From contig NZ_NESH01000005.1 of NCBI RefSeq assembly GCF_003063355.1, forward strand, positions 62,001-126,000: a stretch of 64,000 nucleotides of DNA, read 5' to 3'. How positions within the stretch are numbered: position 1 is the stretch's first letter; each line of letters starts with the position of its first letter. Under the pieces are notes generated by a model, which was given only the letters and a program-made list of their open reading frames with translations, did no database searches and was not told the DNA's origin. Source of the stretch: Limnohabitans sp. Bal53 (lineage in GTDB: Bacteria; Pseudomonadota; Gammaproteobacteria; Burkholderiales; Burkholderiaceae_C). Position numbers and translations under genes: made by a program. Of the stretch, positions 45,821 to 54,060 are shown one piece after another.

Positions 45821-47242
45821 ATGCTCAAGGAAGAATCCCAGCACACCGAATGGAAAGAAACCTGGCGCGATGACTACCTGCGCTGGGTGTGCGGCTTTGC
45901 CAATGCGCAGGGCGGTCGTTTGCTGCTGGGGGTGAATGACAAGGGGCAAGTGGTGGGCTTGCCCGATGCGGCCAAGCTGCTGGAAGACTTGCCCAACAAA
46001 GTACGCGACCTGCTGGGCATTGTGGTGGACGTGAACCTGCACACCGAAGGCGAGTTGCACTACATCGAGGTGGTGGTGCAGGCTTATCCCAACCCGATCA
46101 GCTACCGGGGTCATTACTACATGCGCAGCGGCAGCACGCTGCAAGAACTCAAGGGCGCGGCGCTGGACCGCTTTCTGTTGGGTCGCCATGGGCGCACTTG
46201 GGACGGCGTACCGCTGCCCCAGTTTGGCCTCGCCGATGTGTCGGCACCGGCCATGGTACGGTTTCGCCAGCTGGCCCAGCGCAGCGGTCGGCTCGATGCC
46301 GAGACATTGGCCGAGAGCGATGCCAACTTGCTCGATAAGCTGCGCCTGAAAGAGGGCGCCTATTACCAACGGGCCACAGCTTTGTTGTTTGCCGCAGACC
46401 CCCAGCGTTTTGTGACGGGTGCCTTTGTGAAGGTGGGTTATTTCGAGTCAGAGACCGAGTTGCTGTACCACGACGAGGTCGAAGGCGATTTGTTCCACCA
46501 AGTCAAGAACACGCTGGACTTGCTGCTGACCAAATACCTTAAGGCGGTCATTTCTTACGACGGGATTGTGCGGGTGGAGACCTTTCCAGTGCCGCGTGCT
46601 GCGCTGCGCGAGGCATTGCTGAATGCGCTGGTGCACCGCGACTATGCGGTGACCGCACCCGTGCAGATTCGTGTGTACGAAAACCGCTTGCGCATCTGGA
46701 ACCCTGCGGTCTTGCCCGAAGGCTGGACCCTGGACACGTTGCTGGGAGCACACTCCTCCAGCCCCTACAACCCGGCCATTGCGAATGCTTTTTTCAGGGC
46801 AGGCGAAATCGAAGCTTGGGGCCGTGGGGTGGAGCGCATCTTTGCGGCATGCGCAGCGGCGGGCACGCCCAAGCCATTGCTGCGCTACCAACCGTTCGAC
46901 ATGTGGATGGAGTTCCCATTTGACCCTGCGTATTTGAAGGTCCTCAGGGCGGGGCAGGGACAGGGCGAACAAGTCACCCCCGAAGTCACCGAACAAGTCA
47001 CCGAACAAGTCACCGAACAAGTCACGCGTCTGCTTGTTGCGCTGGGCGATCAGACATTGAGCCTGCAGGAGTTGATGCAGACCTTGGGTTTGTCCCACCG
47101 GCCCAATTTTTTGGCGCTGCATTTGCGCCCAGCTTTGGTGGCCCAACTGATACAGATGACGGTCCCCGACAAGCCTCAGAGTCGTCTTCAAAAATACAGA
47201 CTGACGCCAGCAGGTCGACGCTGGCTTGCCAGACAGGCTTAA
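45821..47242 (+). CDS. AlbA_2-domain ATP-binding protein (Schlafen-like/HTH family)
   Basis: Protein of 473 residues with an N-terminal AlbA_2 (divergent AAA-4) domain: ESQHTEWKETWRDDYLRWVCGFANAQGGRLLLGV. A HATPase_c_4-like domain follows (ALREALLNALVHRDYA, then FFRAGEIEAWGRGVERI). A winged helix-like tail ends the protein. Between these lies a repeated EQVT segment encoded by 12-base tandem repeats (46967-47025). Members are annotated as transcriptional regulators or defence/stress ATPases, but no function is firmly known. The start is the ATG at 45821. It is downstream of the deaminase gene. Confidence 0.82.
   Translation: MLKEESQHTEWKETWRDDYLRWVCGFANAQGGRLLLGVNDKGQVVGLPDAAKLLEDLPNKVRDLLGIVVDVNLHTEGELHYIEVVVQAYPNPISYRGHYYMRSGSTLQELKGAALDRFLLGRHGRTWDGVPLPQFGLADVSAPAMVRFRQLAQRSGRLDAETLAESDANLLDKLRLKEGAYYQRATALLFAADPQRFVTGAFVKVGYFESETELLYHDEVEGDLFHQVKNTLDLLLTKYLKAVISYDGIVRVETFPVPRAALREALLNALVHRDYAVTAPVQIRVYENRLRIWNPAVLPEGWTLDTLLGAHSSSPYNPAIANAFFRAGEIEAWGRGVERIFAACAAAGTPKPLLRYQPFDMWMEFPFDPAYLKVLRAGQGQGEQVTPEVTEQVTEQVTEQVTRLLVALGDQTLSLQELMQTLGLSHRPNFLALHLRPALVAQLIQMTVPDKPQSRLQKYRLTPAGRRWLARQA
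46967..47025 (+). repeat. 12-bp tandem repeat encoding EQVT
   Basis: Four copies of GAACAAGTCACC (at 46967, 46991, 47003 and 47015, the last truncated), with a degenerate nine-base unit GAAGTCACC after the first, encode an EQVT run in the linker of the AlbA_2 protein. Confidence 0.8.
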
Positions 47243-47263
47243 AACATACCCAAAGGGGGCGTG

Positions 47264-48064
47264 ATGCGATTGGCATTTGTTTCAGATATTCATGGCAATT
47301 TGGCGGCTTTAGACGCTGTGATTGCAGACATGAGTCATCGAAAAATTCAGTGCGTGGTGAATTTGGGCGACAGCTTGAGTGGTCCATTGCTTCCCCTTGA
47401 GACCGCAGCCCGACTTCAAAGTTTGCCATGGCTGCATGTCGCAGGTAACCATGAGCGCCAGTTATTGAGCTTGCCGATCGAACGTCAAAATTTGTCGGAT
47501 GCATACACATCGACCCAATTGAATCCGTTGGTCAAAAATTGGTTGACGTCACACGCTGACCCAGCGGACCCCCGGCTGCACAATGCAAAAATTTGGCCTG
47601 AACAATTGGGACATGATGTGGCTCTGTGCCATGGCAGTCCGCGCAGCGACATCGAGTATTTGTTGGAAACACCCGAAGGTGAGTCGGCCCGATTGGCGAA
47701 CGAGACAGAGATTGAAGAGCGTTTGGCGGGACTGATACCTGAAAACATCAGCTTGCTGGCCTGCGGACACAGCCATGTGCCAAGGACAGTTCGTTGGCGA
47801 TCCAAGCTGCTCATCATCAATCCGGGCAGTGTCGGTTTGCCTGCTTACGATGACGATCACCCTTACCTTTTTTCCAAGTTCCATCGCATTGAGACCGGCA
47901 GCCCCGATGCGCGTTATGCGGTGGTCGAAAAATCGGGTGCGGATTGGCGTTGTGAGTTGATCAGCGTGCATTATGACCATGAATCCATGGCGCTTTTGGC
48001 AGACAAGCGTGACCGTCCTGATTGGTCGCATGCTTTGAGAACTGGGTGCTTGCCCAGGGTTTGA
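47264..48064 (+). CDS. Calcineurin-like metallophosphoesterase
   Basis: Metallophosphoesterase of 266 residues (YfcE/MJ0936 type). The metal-binding blocks are visible in order: D-x-H in SDIHGNLAALDAV near residue 7, GD in NLGDSLSG near 36, GNHE in VAGNHERQL near 61, and GHSH in CGHSHVPRT near 170. The start is the ATG at 47264, a few bases after GGGGGC. Substrates of this group range from cyclic nucleotides to phosphodiesters; none can be assigned. The gene is A/T-richer than its surroundings, hinting at different origin. Confidence 0.88.
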   Translation: MRLAFVSDIHGNLAALDAVIADMSHRKIQCVVNLGDSLSGPLLPLETAARLQSLPWLHVAGNHERQLLSLPIERQNLSDAYTSTQLNPLVKNWLTSHADPADPRLHNAKIWPEQLGHDVALCHGSPRSDIEYLLETPEGESARLANETEIEERLAGLIPENISLLACGHSHVPRTVRWRSKLLIINPGSVGLPAYDDDHPYLFSKFHRIETGSPDARYAVVEKSGADWRCELISVHYDHESMALLADKRDRPDWSHALRTGCLPRV

Positions 48065-48222
48065 GTGACAGAGGGTTGAGCGCGTGGAAGTTTTGCATTG
48101 GAGCAAAGCGCTGGACCAGCAGGTGTTGGTGTGAGGGGCTTGTTGGCGTCTGTGGATGGGTGCGAATTTGCGATAAACTTCAGCGCATGTTGAATACATT
48201 TGTATTGATAAATCTTGTGTGT

Positions 48223-48318
48223 ATGGTCTGCGCTCAACCAGTGCGTGGCCTGTCTTCAGGGGTTTATTTGCGCAAACGGTTCAACATGATTACCACCACA
48301 ACCAACGCGGCCACCTAA
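48223..48318 (+). CDS. Threonine-rich leader peptide upstream of hom
   Basis: A short frame ends MITTTTNAAT followed by TAA at 48316-48318. Its threonine codons are ACC ACC ACA ACC, plus a final ACC. Possible starts are the ATG at 48286 (10 residues), 48223 (31) or 48187 (43); none has a strong ribosome site. It lies about 90 bases before homoserine dehydrogenase, the first committed step to threonine. Its form parallels the enterobacterial thr leader. Ribosome stalling at scarce threonyl-tRNA could control the hom mRNA structure. The length and use of the longer starts are uncertain. Confidence 0.6.
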   Translation: MVCAQPVRGLSSGVYLRKRFNMITTTTNAAT

Positions 48319-48401
48319 GTTCGCGCGGGTGGCCTTACTGGCTGCCCACTGGTGGATTTCCAAACAAACCAGCCCCGGCAGCTGGATTTCACTGTTTGGA
48401 G
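48309..48401 (+). promoter_or_regulatory. Attenuator-like alternative hairpins before hom
   Basis: Hairpin A: GGCCACC (48309-48315, over the last leader codons) pairs with GGTGGCC (48328-48334). Hairpin B: CCAAAC (48360-48365) pairs with GTTTGG (48394-48399), enclosing CCAGC/GCTGG (48369-48373/48381-48385). Hairpin B covers part of the GGAG ribosome site at 48398-48401. GCTGCC (48341-48346) can instead pair with GGCAGC (48377-48382), excluding the inner stem of B. There is no T-run, so control of translation initiation is favoured over termination. Confidence 0.5.
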
Positions 48402-48407
48402 ATTTTC

Positions 48408-49778
48408 ATGATTCATGGTTCTTTGTTTTCTGCAGCATCGGATGCTGCCGATGTGTCTGGCGATGGCGCATTGCGTGTGGGTTTGATTGGCACGGGTGTG
48501 GTGGGCTCTGGCACTGGCCAGGTGCTGGCACGCAATGCCGACCTGGTTGCCCAACGCGCGGGTCGGTCGATCCGGCTGGACATGGCCACTGCACGCAATC
48601 TGCACAAAGCGGCTCAGGTGCTGGGGCCGGATGTGGCCTTGGTCAGCGATCCTTTGACCTTGGTGCATCACCCGGACATCGATGTCGTTGTGGAGGTCAT
48701 GGGCGGGGTGACCCTGGCCAGGACACTGGTGCTGGAAGCCATTGCCCACGGCAAGCATGTGGTCACGGCCAACAAAGCGCTGCTGGCCGAACATGGGACA
48801 GAGATTTTTGCTGCGGCCGATGCGCGAGGCGTGATCGTGGCCTATGAAGGGGCCGTGGCGGTGAGCATCCCCATTATCAAAGCCCTGCGTGAGGGATTGG
48901 CTGCCAACCGCATCTTGGAGGTGGTGGGCATCGTGAACGGCACAACCAACTTTATCCTGACCCAGATGCAAGAGGTGGGGCTGAGCTTTGAGGCGGCTTT
49001 GCGCTTGGCCACTGAGCTCGGTTATGCCGAAGCCGACCCGACTTTAGATATATCGGGCATGGATGCAGCCCACAAAACGGCCTTGCTGGCCGCCATCGCC
49101 TTTGGGGCTGATGTGCCTTTGGATCAGGTGAATGTCCAAGGCATCAGCGCCTTGGATCCGTTTGACATGGTGTGCGCCCAAGCGCTGGGTTACCGAATCA
49201 AGTTGTTGGGCATGGCCAGTCAGCGGTCCGACGCCCTGGAGGTGCGGGTGCATCCGGCCCTGGTGCCCGAGAAACATTTGCTGGCGCAAGTGCATGGCGC
49301 GATGAATGGCATTTGGGTGAATGCGGATGCGGCGGGGCCCACGTTCCATTACGGTGCCGGCGCAGGCTCACAAACCACGGCCTCAGCGGTCGTGGCCGAT
49401 TTGATCGATGTGGCACGGCTGGGGTCTGCTGGCTTGTCTGCACGGGTGCCACATCGCTCGGTGCCCTCGGGCGTGATTCGGTCGTTGCCCATCTTGCCCA
49501 TCGGGCAGGTGGCCTCGCGGCATTACCTGCGCTTTGCGCTGCATGGGCAGCCTGAGCAGTGGGCCTGTCTGACCGTATGGCTGCAGAATTTGGGTGTGGA
49601 TGCACAGCAGTGCTCGCATGTTCAGCACCCCGAGGATGCCTTGCGTGATGCTTGGGTGGTCTTGACGCCATCGCTCTCAGGCGATGTTTTGGCGGATGCG
49701 CTGTCGGGGCTGCGACATTTATCAGGAGGCCTTGCCCCGGTTTCTGTGTGGCGCGTAGAAGATTTGGATTTGTGCTGA
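48408..49778 (+). CDS. hom: Homoserine dehydrogenase
   Basis: NAD(P)-dependent homoserine dehydrogenase of 456 residues, reducing aspartate semialdehyde to homoserine for threonine and methionine synthesis. The Rossmann motif is GLIGTGVVGSG (near residues 25-35); NKALLAEHG, GIVNGTTNFILTQM and DPTLDISGMDAAHK are conserved. YGAGAGSQTTASAVV follows, and the C-terminal 90 residues form an ACT domain for allosteric feedback. The start is the ATG at 48408, seven bases after GGAG. thrC is not next to it, unlike many relatives, so this could be a relocated or second copy. Confidence 0.93.
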   Translation: MIHGSLFSAASDAADVSGDGALRVGLIGTGVVGSGTGQVLARNADLVAQRAGRSIRLDMATARNLHKAAQVLGPDVALVSDPLTLVHHPDIDVVVEVMGGVTLARTLVLEAIAHGKHVVTANKALLAEHGTEIFAAADARGVIVAYEGAVAVSIPIIKALREGLAANRILEVVGIVNGTTNFILTQMQEVGLSFEAALRLATELGYAEADPTLDISGMDAAHKTALLAAIAFGADVPLDQVNVQGISALDPFDMVCAQALGYRIKLLGMASQRSDALEVRVHPALVPEKHLLAQVHGAMNGIWVNADAAGPTFHYGAGAGSQTTASAVVADLIDVARLGSAGLSARVPHRSVPSGVIRSLPILPIGQVASRHYLRFALHGQPEQWACLTVWLQNLGVDAQQCSHVQHPEDALRDAWVVLTPSLSGDVLADALSGLRHLSGGLAPVSVWRVEDLDLC

Positions 49779-49782
49779 GCTT

Positions 49783-49866
49783 TTGACAAGCAAGACTGGC
49801 TTGCCATGTAAAATCTACCCCCGAAGCCTGCCGCCCCGGTGGGCTTTGTTTTGTTCAATCTCGGGG
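49783..49866 (+). promoter_or_regulatory. Promoter and structured leader of the orphan BMP gene
   Basis: TTGACA (49783-49788) is followed by TGTAAA at 49807 (18-base spacer) or TAAAAT at 49809 (20). Downstream, AAGCCTGCC (49824-49832) pairs with GGTGGGCTT (49838-49846) with two G-U pairs, then TTTGTTTTGTT, resembling an intrinsic terminator. CCCCGA (49819-49824) can pair with TCGGGG (49861-49866) and enclose it. It may simply terminate hom, or control readthrough into the BMP gene. Confidence 0.45.
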
Positions 49867-49883
49867 CCATGTAGAGGACTACC

Positions 49884-50969
49884 ATGTATAAAAACCTCGC
49901 TGCCACCTTCGTGGTCGCCTGTTTTTTTCTTCCTGCCGTTCAGGCGCAAAATCCCAAACCAGTGACCGAGCCCATCAAGGCCGGTTTTGTCTATGTTTCG
50001 CCCATCACCGAGGCGGGCTGGACGCGTCAGCACGACGAGGGTCGCAAGGCCGTCGAGCGGGCTTTGGGCGATCAGGTCAAGACCACCTTTGTGGCCGATG
50101 TGGCGGAGGGCGCTGACGCCGAGCGCGTGATCCGCGATCTGGCCAGCCAAGGCCACCAAATCATTTTCACGCCCAGCTTTGGCTACATGGAGCCCACACT
50201 TCGGGTGGCCAAAGATTTTCCCAACGTGAAGTTCGAGTCGGTGACTGGCTTCAAGACCGCGCCCAACGTGGCGGCCTCCAACGCGCGCTATTACGAGGGG
50301 CGCTATCTGGCGGGCATCGCGGCAGGTCGCATGACGAAAATGAATGTGGCCGGTTATGTGGCGGGCTTTCCGATTCCTGAAGTCCTGCAGGGCATCAACG
50401 CCTTCACTTTGGGCATGCGCTCGGTCAACCCCAAGGCCACCGTCAAGGTGGTCTGGCTCAACGCCTGGTTTGACCCACCTAAAGAGCGCGAAGCGGCCAT
50501 GTCCTTGTTCAACCAGGATGTGGACGTGATTGCTTTCCACACGGGATCGACTGCCGTGATGGCCGCGGCGCAAGAGCGCGGCAAGATGGCTGTGGCCTAC
50601 CACTCTGACATGCGCAAGATTGGACCCGATGCGCAGATCATCGCCGTGACCCACCAGTGGGGCGATTACTACACGGCCCGCGTCAAGGCCGCACTGTCCG
50701 GTCAGTGGAAATCGGGCAACGTGTGGGGTGGCGTGAAGGACGGCATGATCCGCGTGGGCGACTTTGGCCCCAAGGTGCCCAAGGCTGTTCAAGACGAATT
50801 GATGGCCAAGCAAGGGCTGGTGGGCACGGGCAAGTTGTTGCCTTTTGCCGGCCCCATCACCGACAACGAAGGCAAGTTGCTGTTGCCTGCAGGGCAAAGC
50901 CTGAGCGATGCCCAGATCTTGAACATGAACTATCTGGTGCAGGGCGTGCAGGGGCGTGTGACGCGCTGA
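49884..50969 (+). CDS. Orphan BMP-family substrate-binding protein
   Basis: Periplasmic BMP-type receptor of 361 residues with a Sec signal peptide (PAVQA-QNP near residue 22) rather than a lipobox. The domain resembles the lipoprotein at 42025: FVYVSPITEAGWTRQHDEGR, PSFGYMEPT, AWFDPPKEREAA. No ATPase or permease genes flank it, so it may use the transporter encoded at 38.4-43.2 kb. Family knowledge suggests purine nucleosides or related ligands. It begins 18 bases after a structured leader and is followed by dcd. Confidence 0.88.
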   Translation: MYKNLAATFVVACFFLPAVQAQNPKPVTEPIKAGFVYVSPITEAGWTRQHDEGRKAVERALGDQVKTTFVADVAEGADAERVIRDLASQGHQIIFTPSFGYMEPTLRVAKDFPNVKFESVTGFKTAPNVAASNARYYEGRYLAGIAAGRMTKMNVAGYVAGFPIPEVLQGINAFTLGMRSVNPKATVKVVWLNAWFDPPKEREAAMSLFNQDVDVIAFHTGSTAVMAAAQERGKMAVAYHSDMRKIGPDAQIIAVTHQWGDYYTARVKAALSGQWKSGNVWGGVKDGMIRVGDFGPKVPKAVQDELMAKQGLVGTGKLLPFAGPITDNEGKLLLPAGQSLSDAQILNMNYLVQGVQGRVTR

Positions 50970-51051
50970 GTCTCGTTGGGGCTGCAAGCTCGTCCCAGCC
51001 AATGGCAAACTGGTCATCCCCTAGAATAATCTGATTCAACAAAGGCACACC

Positions 51052-51627
51052 ATGAGCATAAAGAGCGACAAATGGATCCGCCGCATGGCCGAAGAGCACG
51101 GCATGATCGAGCCGTTTGAGCCGGGTCAGATCCGCAAGGACGCAGCCGGCCAAAAAATCGTCAGCTACGGCACCAGCAGTTATGGCTACGACATCCGTTG
51201 CGCACCTGAATTCAAGGTGTTCACCAACATCTACAGCACCGTGGTGGACCCCAAAAACTTCGATGAACGCAGCTTTGTGGACATCGAAAGCGATGTCTGC
51301 ATCATCCCGCCCAACAGCTTTGCGCTGGCGCGCACCGTGGAGTACTTCCGCATTCCCCGCAACGTGCTGACCATTTGCCTGGGCAAGAGCACCTACGCCC
51401 GCTGCGGCATCATCGTCAACGTGACCCCCTTCGAGCCCGAGTGGGAAGGTTATGTGACGCTGGAGTTCAGCAACACCACGCCATTGCCCGCCAAAATTTA
51501 TGCCGGTGAGGGCTGCGCCCAGGTGTTGTTTTTCGAGAGCGACAAAGACGACGTGTGTGAGACCAGCTACAAGGACCGGGGCGGCAAATACCAAGGGCAA
51601 GTGGGTGTGACGCTGCCCAAGACCTGA
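51052..51627 (+). CDS. dcd: dCTP deaminase
   Basis: Homotrimeric dCTP deaminase of 191 residues, making dUTP from dCTP for thymidylate synthesis. Conserved segments are [13 protein letters not shown] near residue 40, [11 protein letters not shown] near 105, and the nucleotide-binding [16 protein letters not shown] near 128-143, with the catalytic glutamate in it. The start is the ATG at 51052. It is independent of its neighbours in function and ends 87 bases before the convergent HIT gene. Confidence 0.95.
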   Translation: MSIKSDKWIRRMAEEHGMIEPFEPGQIRKDAAGQKIVSYGTSSYGYDIRCAPEFKVFTNIYSTVVDPKNFDERSFVDIESDVCIIPPNSFALARTVEYFRIPRNVLTICLGKSTYARCGIIVNVTPFEPEWEGYVTLEFSNTTPLPAKIYAGEGCAQVLFFESDKDDVCETSYKDRGGKYQGQVGVTLPKT

Positions 51628-51714
51628 GCTCTCTGCGTTCAGCAGTCATGACGCCCATGACGGCCATTCCAAGAGGGCCAGCCTCGTGCGACCGGGGCTT
51701 GCCCGAGCCAGCAT

Positions 51715-52158
51715 TCAACCCTGAAGTGCCTGTCGCAAGCGCAGTGCATGCGCTTGCAAAACTTCGCGTGGTGGGTCTTTGCGTGGCCAACTCAGGGTAA
51801 TGCCATCGCCCGCGTGGCGTGGCACCACATGCATGTGGAAGTGAAACACGGTTTGATCACCCTCTTTGCCGTTGGCTTGCAGCAAGGTCAGGCCGGGTGG
51901 CTCAAAGCTGGCCATCACCGCGCCAGCAACGTGGTGGGCGGTGCGCATCACGGCGGCGGCCTCGTCGGCGCTCAGTTCCAGCAGGTTCGCCGCGTGGCGT
52001 TTGCTGGCCACCAGCACATGGCCAGGGTTGACCTGGCCCAAGTCCATGAAGGCCAGGGTTTGCGCGTCTTCAAAAACGATGGCGGCGGGAATTTCCTGGG
52101 CCACCAGCTTGCAAAAAATGCAGCTGCCGGGTGGTGAGGTGTCGACGAACATGGGCAT
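51715..52158 (-). CDS. HIT-family protein
   Basis: HIT-fold nucleotide hydrolase/transferase of 147 residues. The catalytic triad motif H-x-H-x-H is present as HFHMHVVPR near residue 110, and CIFCKLVAQEIPA at the N-terminus has the two cysteines of a HINT-like zinc site. Members hydrolyse nucleoside phosphoramidates or dinucleoside polyphosphates. An ATG two codons inside is another start. It sits between dcd and the CoA-transferase gene, 88 bases downstream of the latter on the same strand. Confidence 0.9.
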   Translation of the reverse strand: MPMFVDTSPPGSCIFCKLVAQEIPAAIVFEDAQTLAFMDLGQVNPGHVLVASKRHAANLLELSADEAAAVMRTAHHVAGAVMASFEPPGLTLLQANGKEGDQTVFHFHMHVVPRHAGDGITLSWPRKDPPREVLQAHALRLRQALQG

Positions 52159-52246
52159 GTGGGTGTCCAGCTGGGCGGGTTGGATGAGGTCTTGGACCGG
52201 CCAGCATTTTGCACGCAGGCAACCGATGACGGCTCGGCGCTCAGCT

Positions 52247-53773
52247 TCACATCTGCCCGGTTTTTAAATAGCGGCTGTGCCAGCTCAGTGCCTCGTCGAG
52301 CAGGTGGGGGGTGTGCAAGCCCGCCCCGCTGCGCCGGGCGCGGGCCATGTAGTCGCGCAAAGCAGGCCGGAAGTTCGGGTGTGCACACTGCTGCACGATG
52401 CGCTCGGCTCTTTGCGTGGGGGCTAGGCCCCGCAGGTCGGCCAAGCCGTGCTCGGTCACGATGACCTGTACATCGTGCTCGGTGTGGTCGTGGTGGGAGA
52501 CCATGGGCACGATGCACGAGATCTTGCCGCCCTTGGCCAGCGAGGGGGTCATGAAAATCGACAAATAGGCGTTGCGCGCAAAGTCGCCCGAGCCGCCGAT
52601 GCCGTTCATGATGGACGAGCCCATGATGTGGGTGGAGTTGACGTTGCCATAAATGTCCGCCTCAATCATGGCGTTCATGGCGATCACGCCCAGGCGGCGG
52701 ATCAGCTCCGGGTGGTTGCTGATCTCTTGCGGGCGCAGCACGATGCGCGGGCGGTAAAAGTCGATGTTCTGCCGGAACTCGGCATTGGCCTCGGGGCTGA
52801 GCGAAATGGCCGTGGCCGAGGCGAAGGCCAGCTTGCCCGAGCGCAGCATGGCCAGCATGCCGTCTTGCAGCACTTCGGTGTAAGCGCTCAGTTGCTCAAA
52901 CGGCCCTTGGTTCAGGCCGTCCAGCACCGCGTTGGCGATGTTGCCCACGCCCGACTGCAGTGGCAGCAGTTGCGCGGGCAAGCGGCCCAGGCGCACCTCT
53001 TGCTGCAAAAACGCGAGGATGTGCCCAGCAATCCGGGCCGACACCTCGCCGGGCGGATCAAAGGCCGCGTTCCGGTCGGGCTGGTCGGTCACCACCACAG
53101 CCACCACCTTGGCCGGGTCAAACCGCAGATAGGGGTCGCCAATGCGGTCCTGCGGCTGTGTGAGGCCTATGGGTTGGCGGTGCGGGGGCAAGTGGGTGCT
53201 GTGGTAGATGTCGTGCATGCCCTCCAGCGCCAGGCTCTGGTGCAGATTCACTTCCAAAATGATCTGGTCGGCCTGGTCCAGCCAGGTCTTGTTGTTGCCC
53301 ACCGAGGTTGATGGAATGAGGCGTCCCCCGGGCAAAACACCCGCCACCTCGACCACGGCCACGTCCAGGTGGCCCAGCAGGCCGTACCACGCGGCTTGCG
53401 CCACATGGGACAAATGCATGTCGTTGTAGAGCATCTGCCCGGCATTGATCTGTTGGCGGCAGGTCGGGTCGGACTGGTAGGGCAGGCGCATTTCGATGCC
53501 CTGGGCGCTGGCCAAAGCGCCATCGAGTTCGGGCCCTGTGGATGCCCCGGTCCACAAACCGATACGCGCCTGCGTGTGCCCCGCCGCATGCAAAGCCGCC
53601 AGCCGCGCGGCCAGCGCCTGGGGCACCGCCTTGGGGTAAGCCGCGCCCGTGAAGCCGCTCATGCCCACATTCGCGCCGACAGCGATCAGGGCCGCCGCCT
53701 CGTCAGCCCCCATCACTTTGGCGTGCAGGCTGGGGTCTTGCAGGCGTTCGGCCAGGCCGGGCGGCAGGGGCAT
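52247..53773 (-). CDS. Acetyl-CoA hydrolase/CoA-transferase family protein
   Basis: Class I CoA-transferase of about 508 residues, close to succinate/acetate or propionyl-CoA:succinate CoA-transferases. The N-terminal domain has VGANVGMSGFTGAAYPKAVP near residue 35. The second domain carries GGSGDFARNAYLSIFM and VTEHGLADLRGL, typical of the family, and the catalytic glutamate region lies in AMIEADIYGNVNSTH. The start is the ATG at 53773; upstream in-frame codons lie across the operator region. Two TTTGC-N6-GCAAA palindromes lie upstream and may regulate it. The precise acyl donor is unknown. Confidence 0.86.
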   Translation of the reverse strand: MPLPPGLAERLQDPSLHAKVMGADEAAALIAVGANVGMSGFTGAAYPKAVPQALAARLAALHAAGHTQARIGLWTGASTGPELDGALASAQGIEMRLPYQSDPTCRQQINAGQMLYNDMHLSHVAQAAWYGLLGHLDVAVVEVAGVLPGGRLIPSTSVGNNKTWLDQADQIILEVNLHQSLALEGMHDIYHSTHLPPHRQPIGLTQPQDRIGDPYLRFDPAKVVAVVVTDQPDRNAAFDPPGEVSARIAGHILAFLQQEVRLGRLPAQLLPLQSGVGNIANAVLDGLNQGPFEQLSAYTEVLQDGMLAMLRSGKLAFASATAISLSPEANAEFRQNIDFYRPRIVLRPQEISNHPELIRRLGVIAMNAMIEADIYGNVNSTHIMGSSIMNGIGGSGDFARNAYLSIFMTPSLAKGGKISCIVPMVSHHDHTEHDVQVIVTEHGLADLRGLAPTQRAERIVQQCAHPNFRPALRDYMARARRSGAGLHTPHLLDEALSWHSRYLKTGQM

Positions 53774-53825
53774 GAGGGGGTTCCAGTTTAAAAAATCCAG
53801 TATGAACACCTCATGAGCGCGGACC

Positions 53826-53897
53826 TTTGCGCTAGCGCAAATGGGCGATTCGTCAGACGCCGTGCTGGTCACTTATCTGTATTTGCGCATAAGCAAA
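53826..53897. promoter_or_regulatory. Two TTTGC-N6-GCAAA operator-like palindromes
   Basis: Perfect 16-base palindrome TTTGCGCTAGCGCAAA at 53826-53841, and TTTGC-GCATAA-GCAAA at 53882-53897, centres 56 bases apart. They lie 53 and 109 bases upstream of the CoA-transferase start, within the region that also precedes the arsR gene. The shared half-sites suggest one regulator. Confidence 0.6.
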
Positions 53898-54060
53898 GAA
53901 CAAATCAATGGTTTGAAACTGCGACAAAATTGACCACAATGCCCAAACTAGTTGGCTGCAAGATCGGCCCACCCCGGGCAGTCAAGGGTGGTTCAGACCG
54001 ACCCCGTGGCCTTTTGCGGGACAATCGTGCGGTATTTGAGACATTCGAAGAAAAGACACC

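Noticed and set aside
46967..47025. The 12-bp tandem repeat as a CRISPR-like array
   Set aside because: The units are contiguous, in frame and coding, with no spacers.
49824..49856. The leader hairpin as a named purine riboswitch
   Set aside because: I cannot match it to a known riboswitch consensus by eye; it is reported only as a structured leader.
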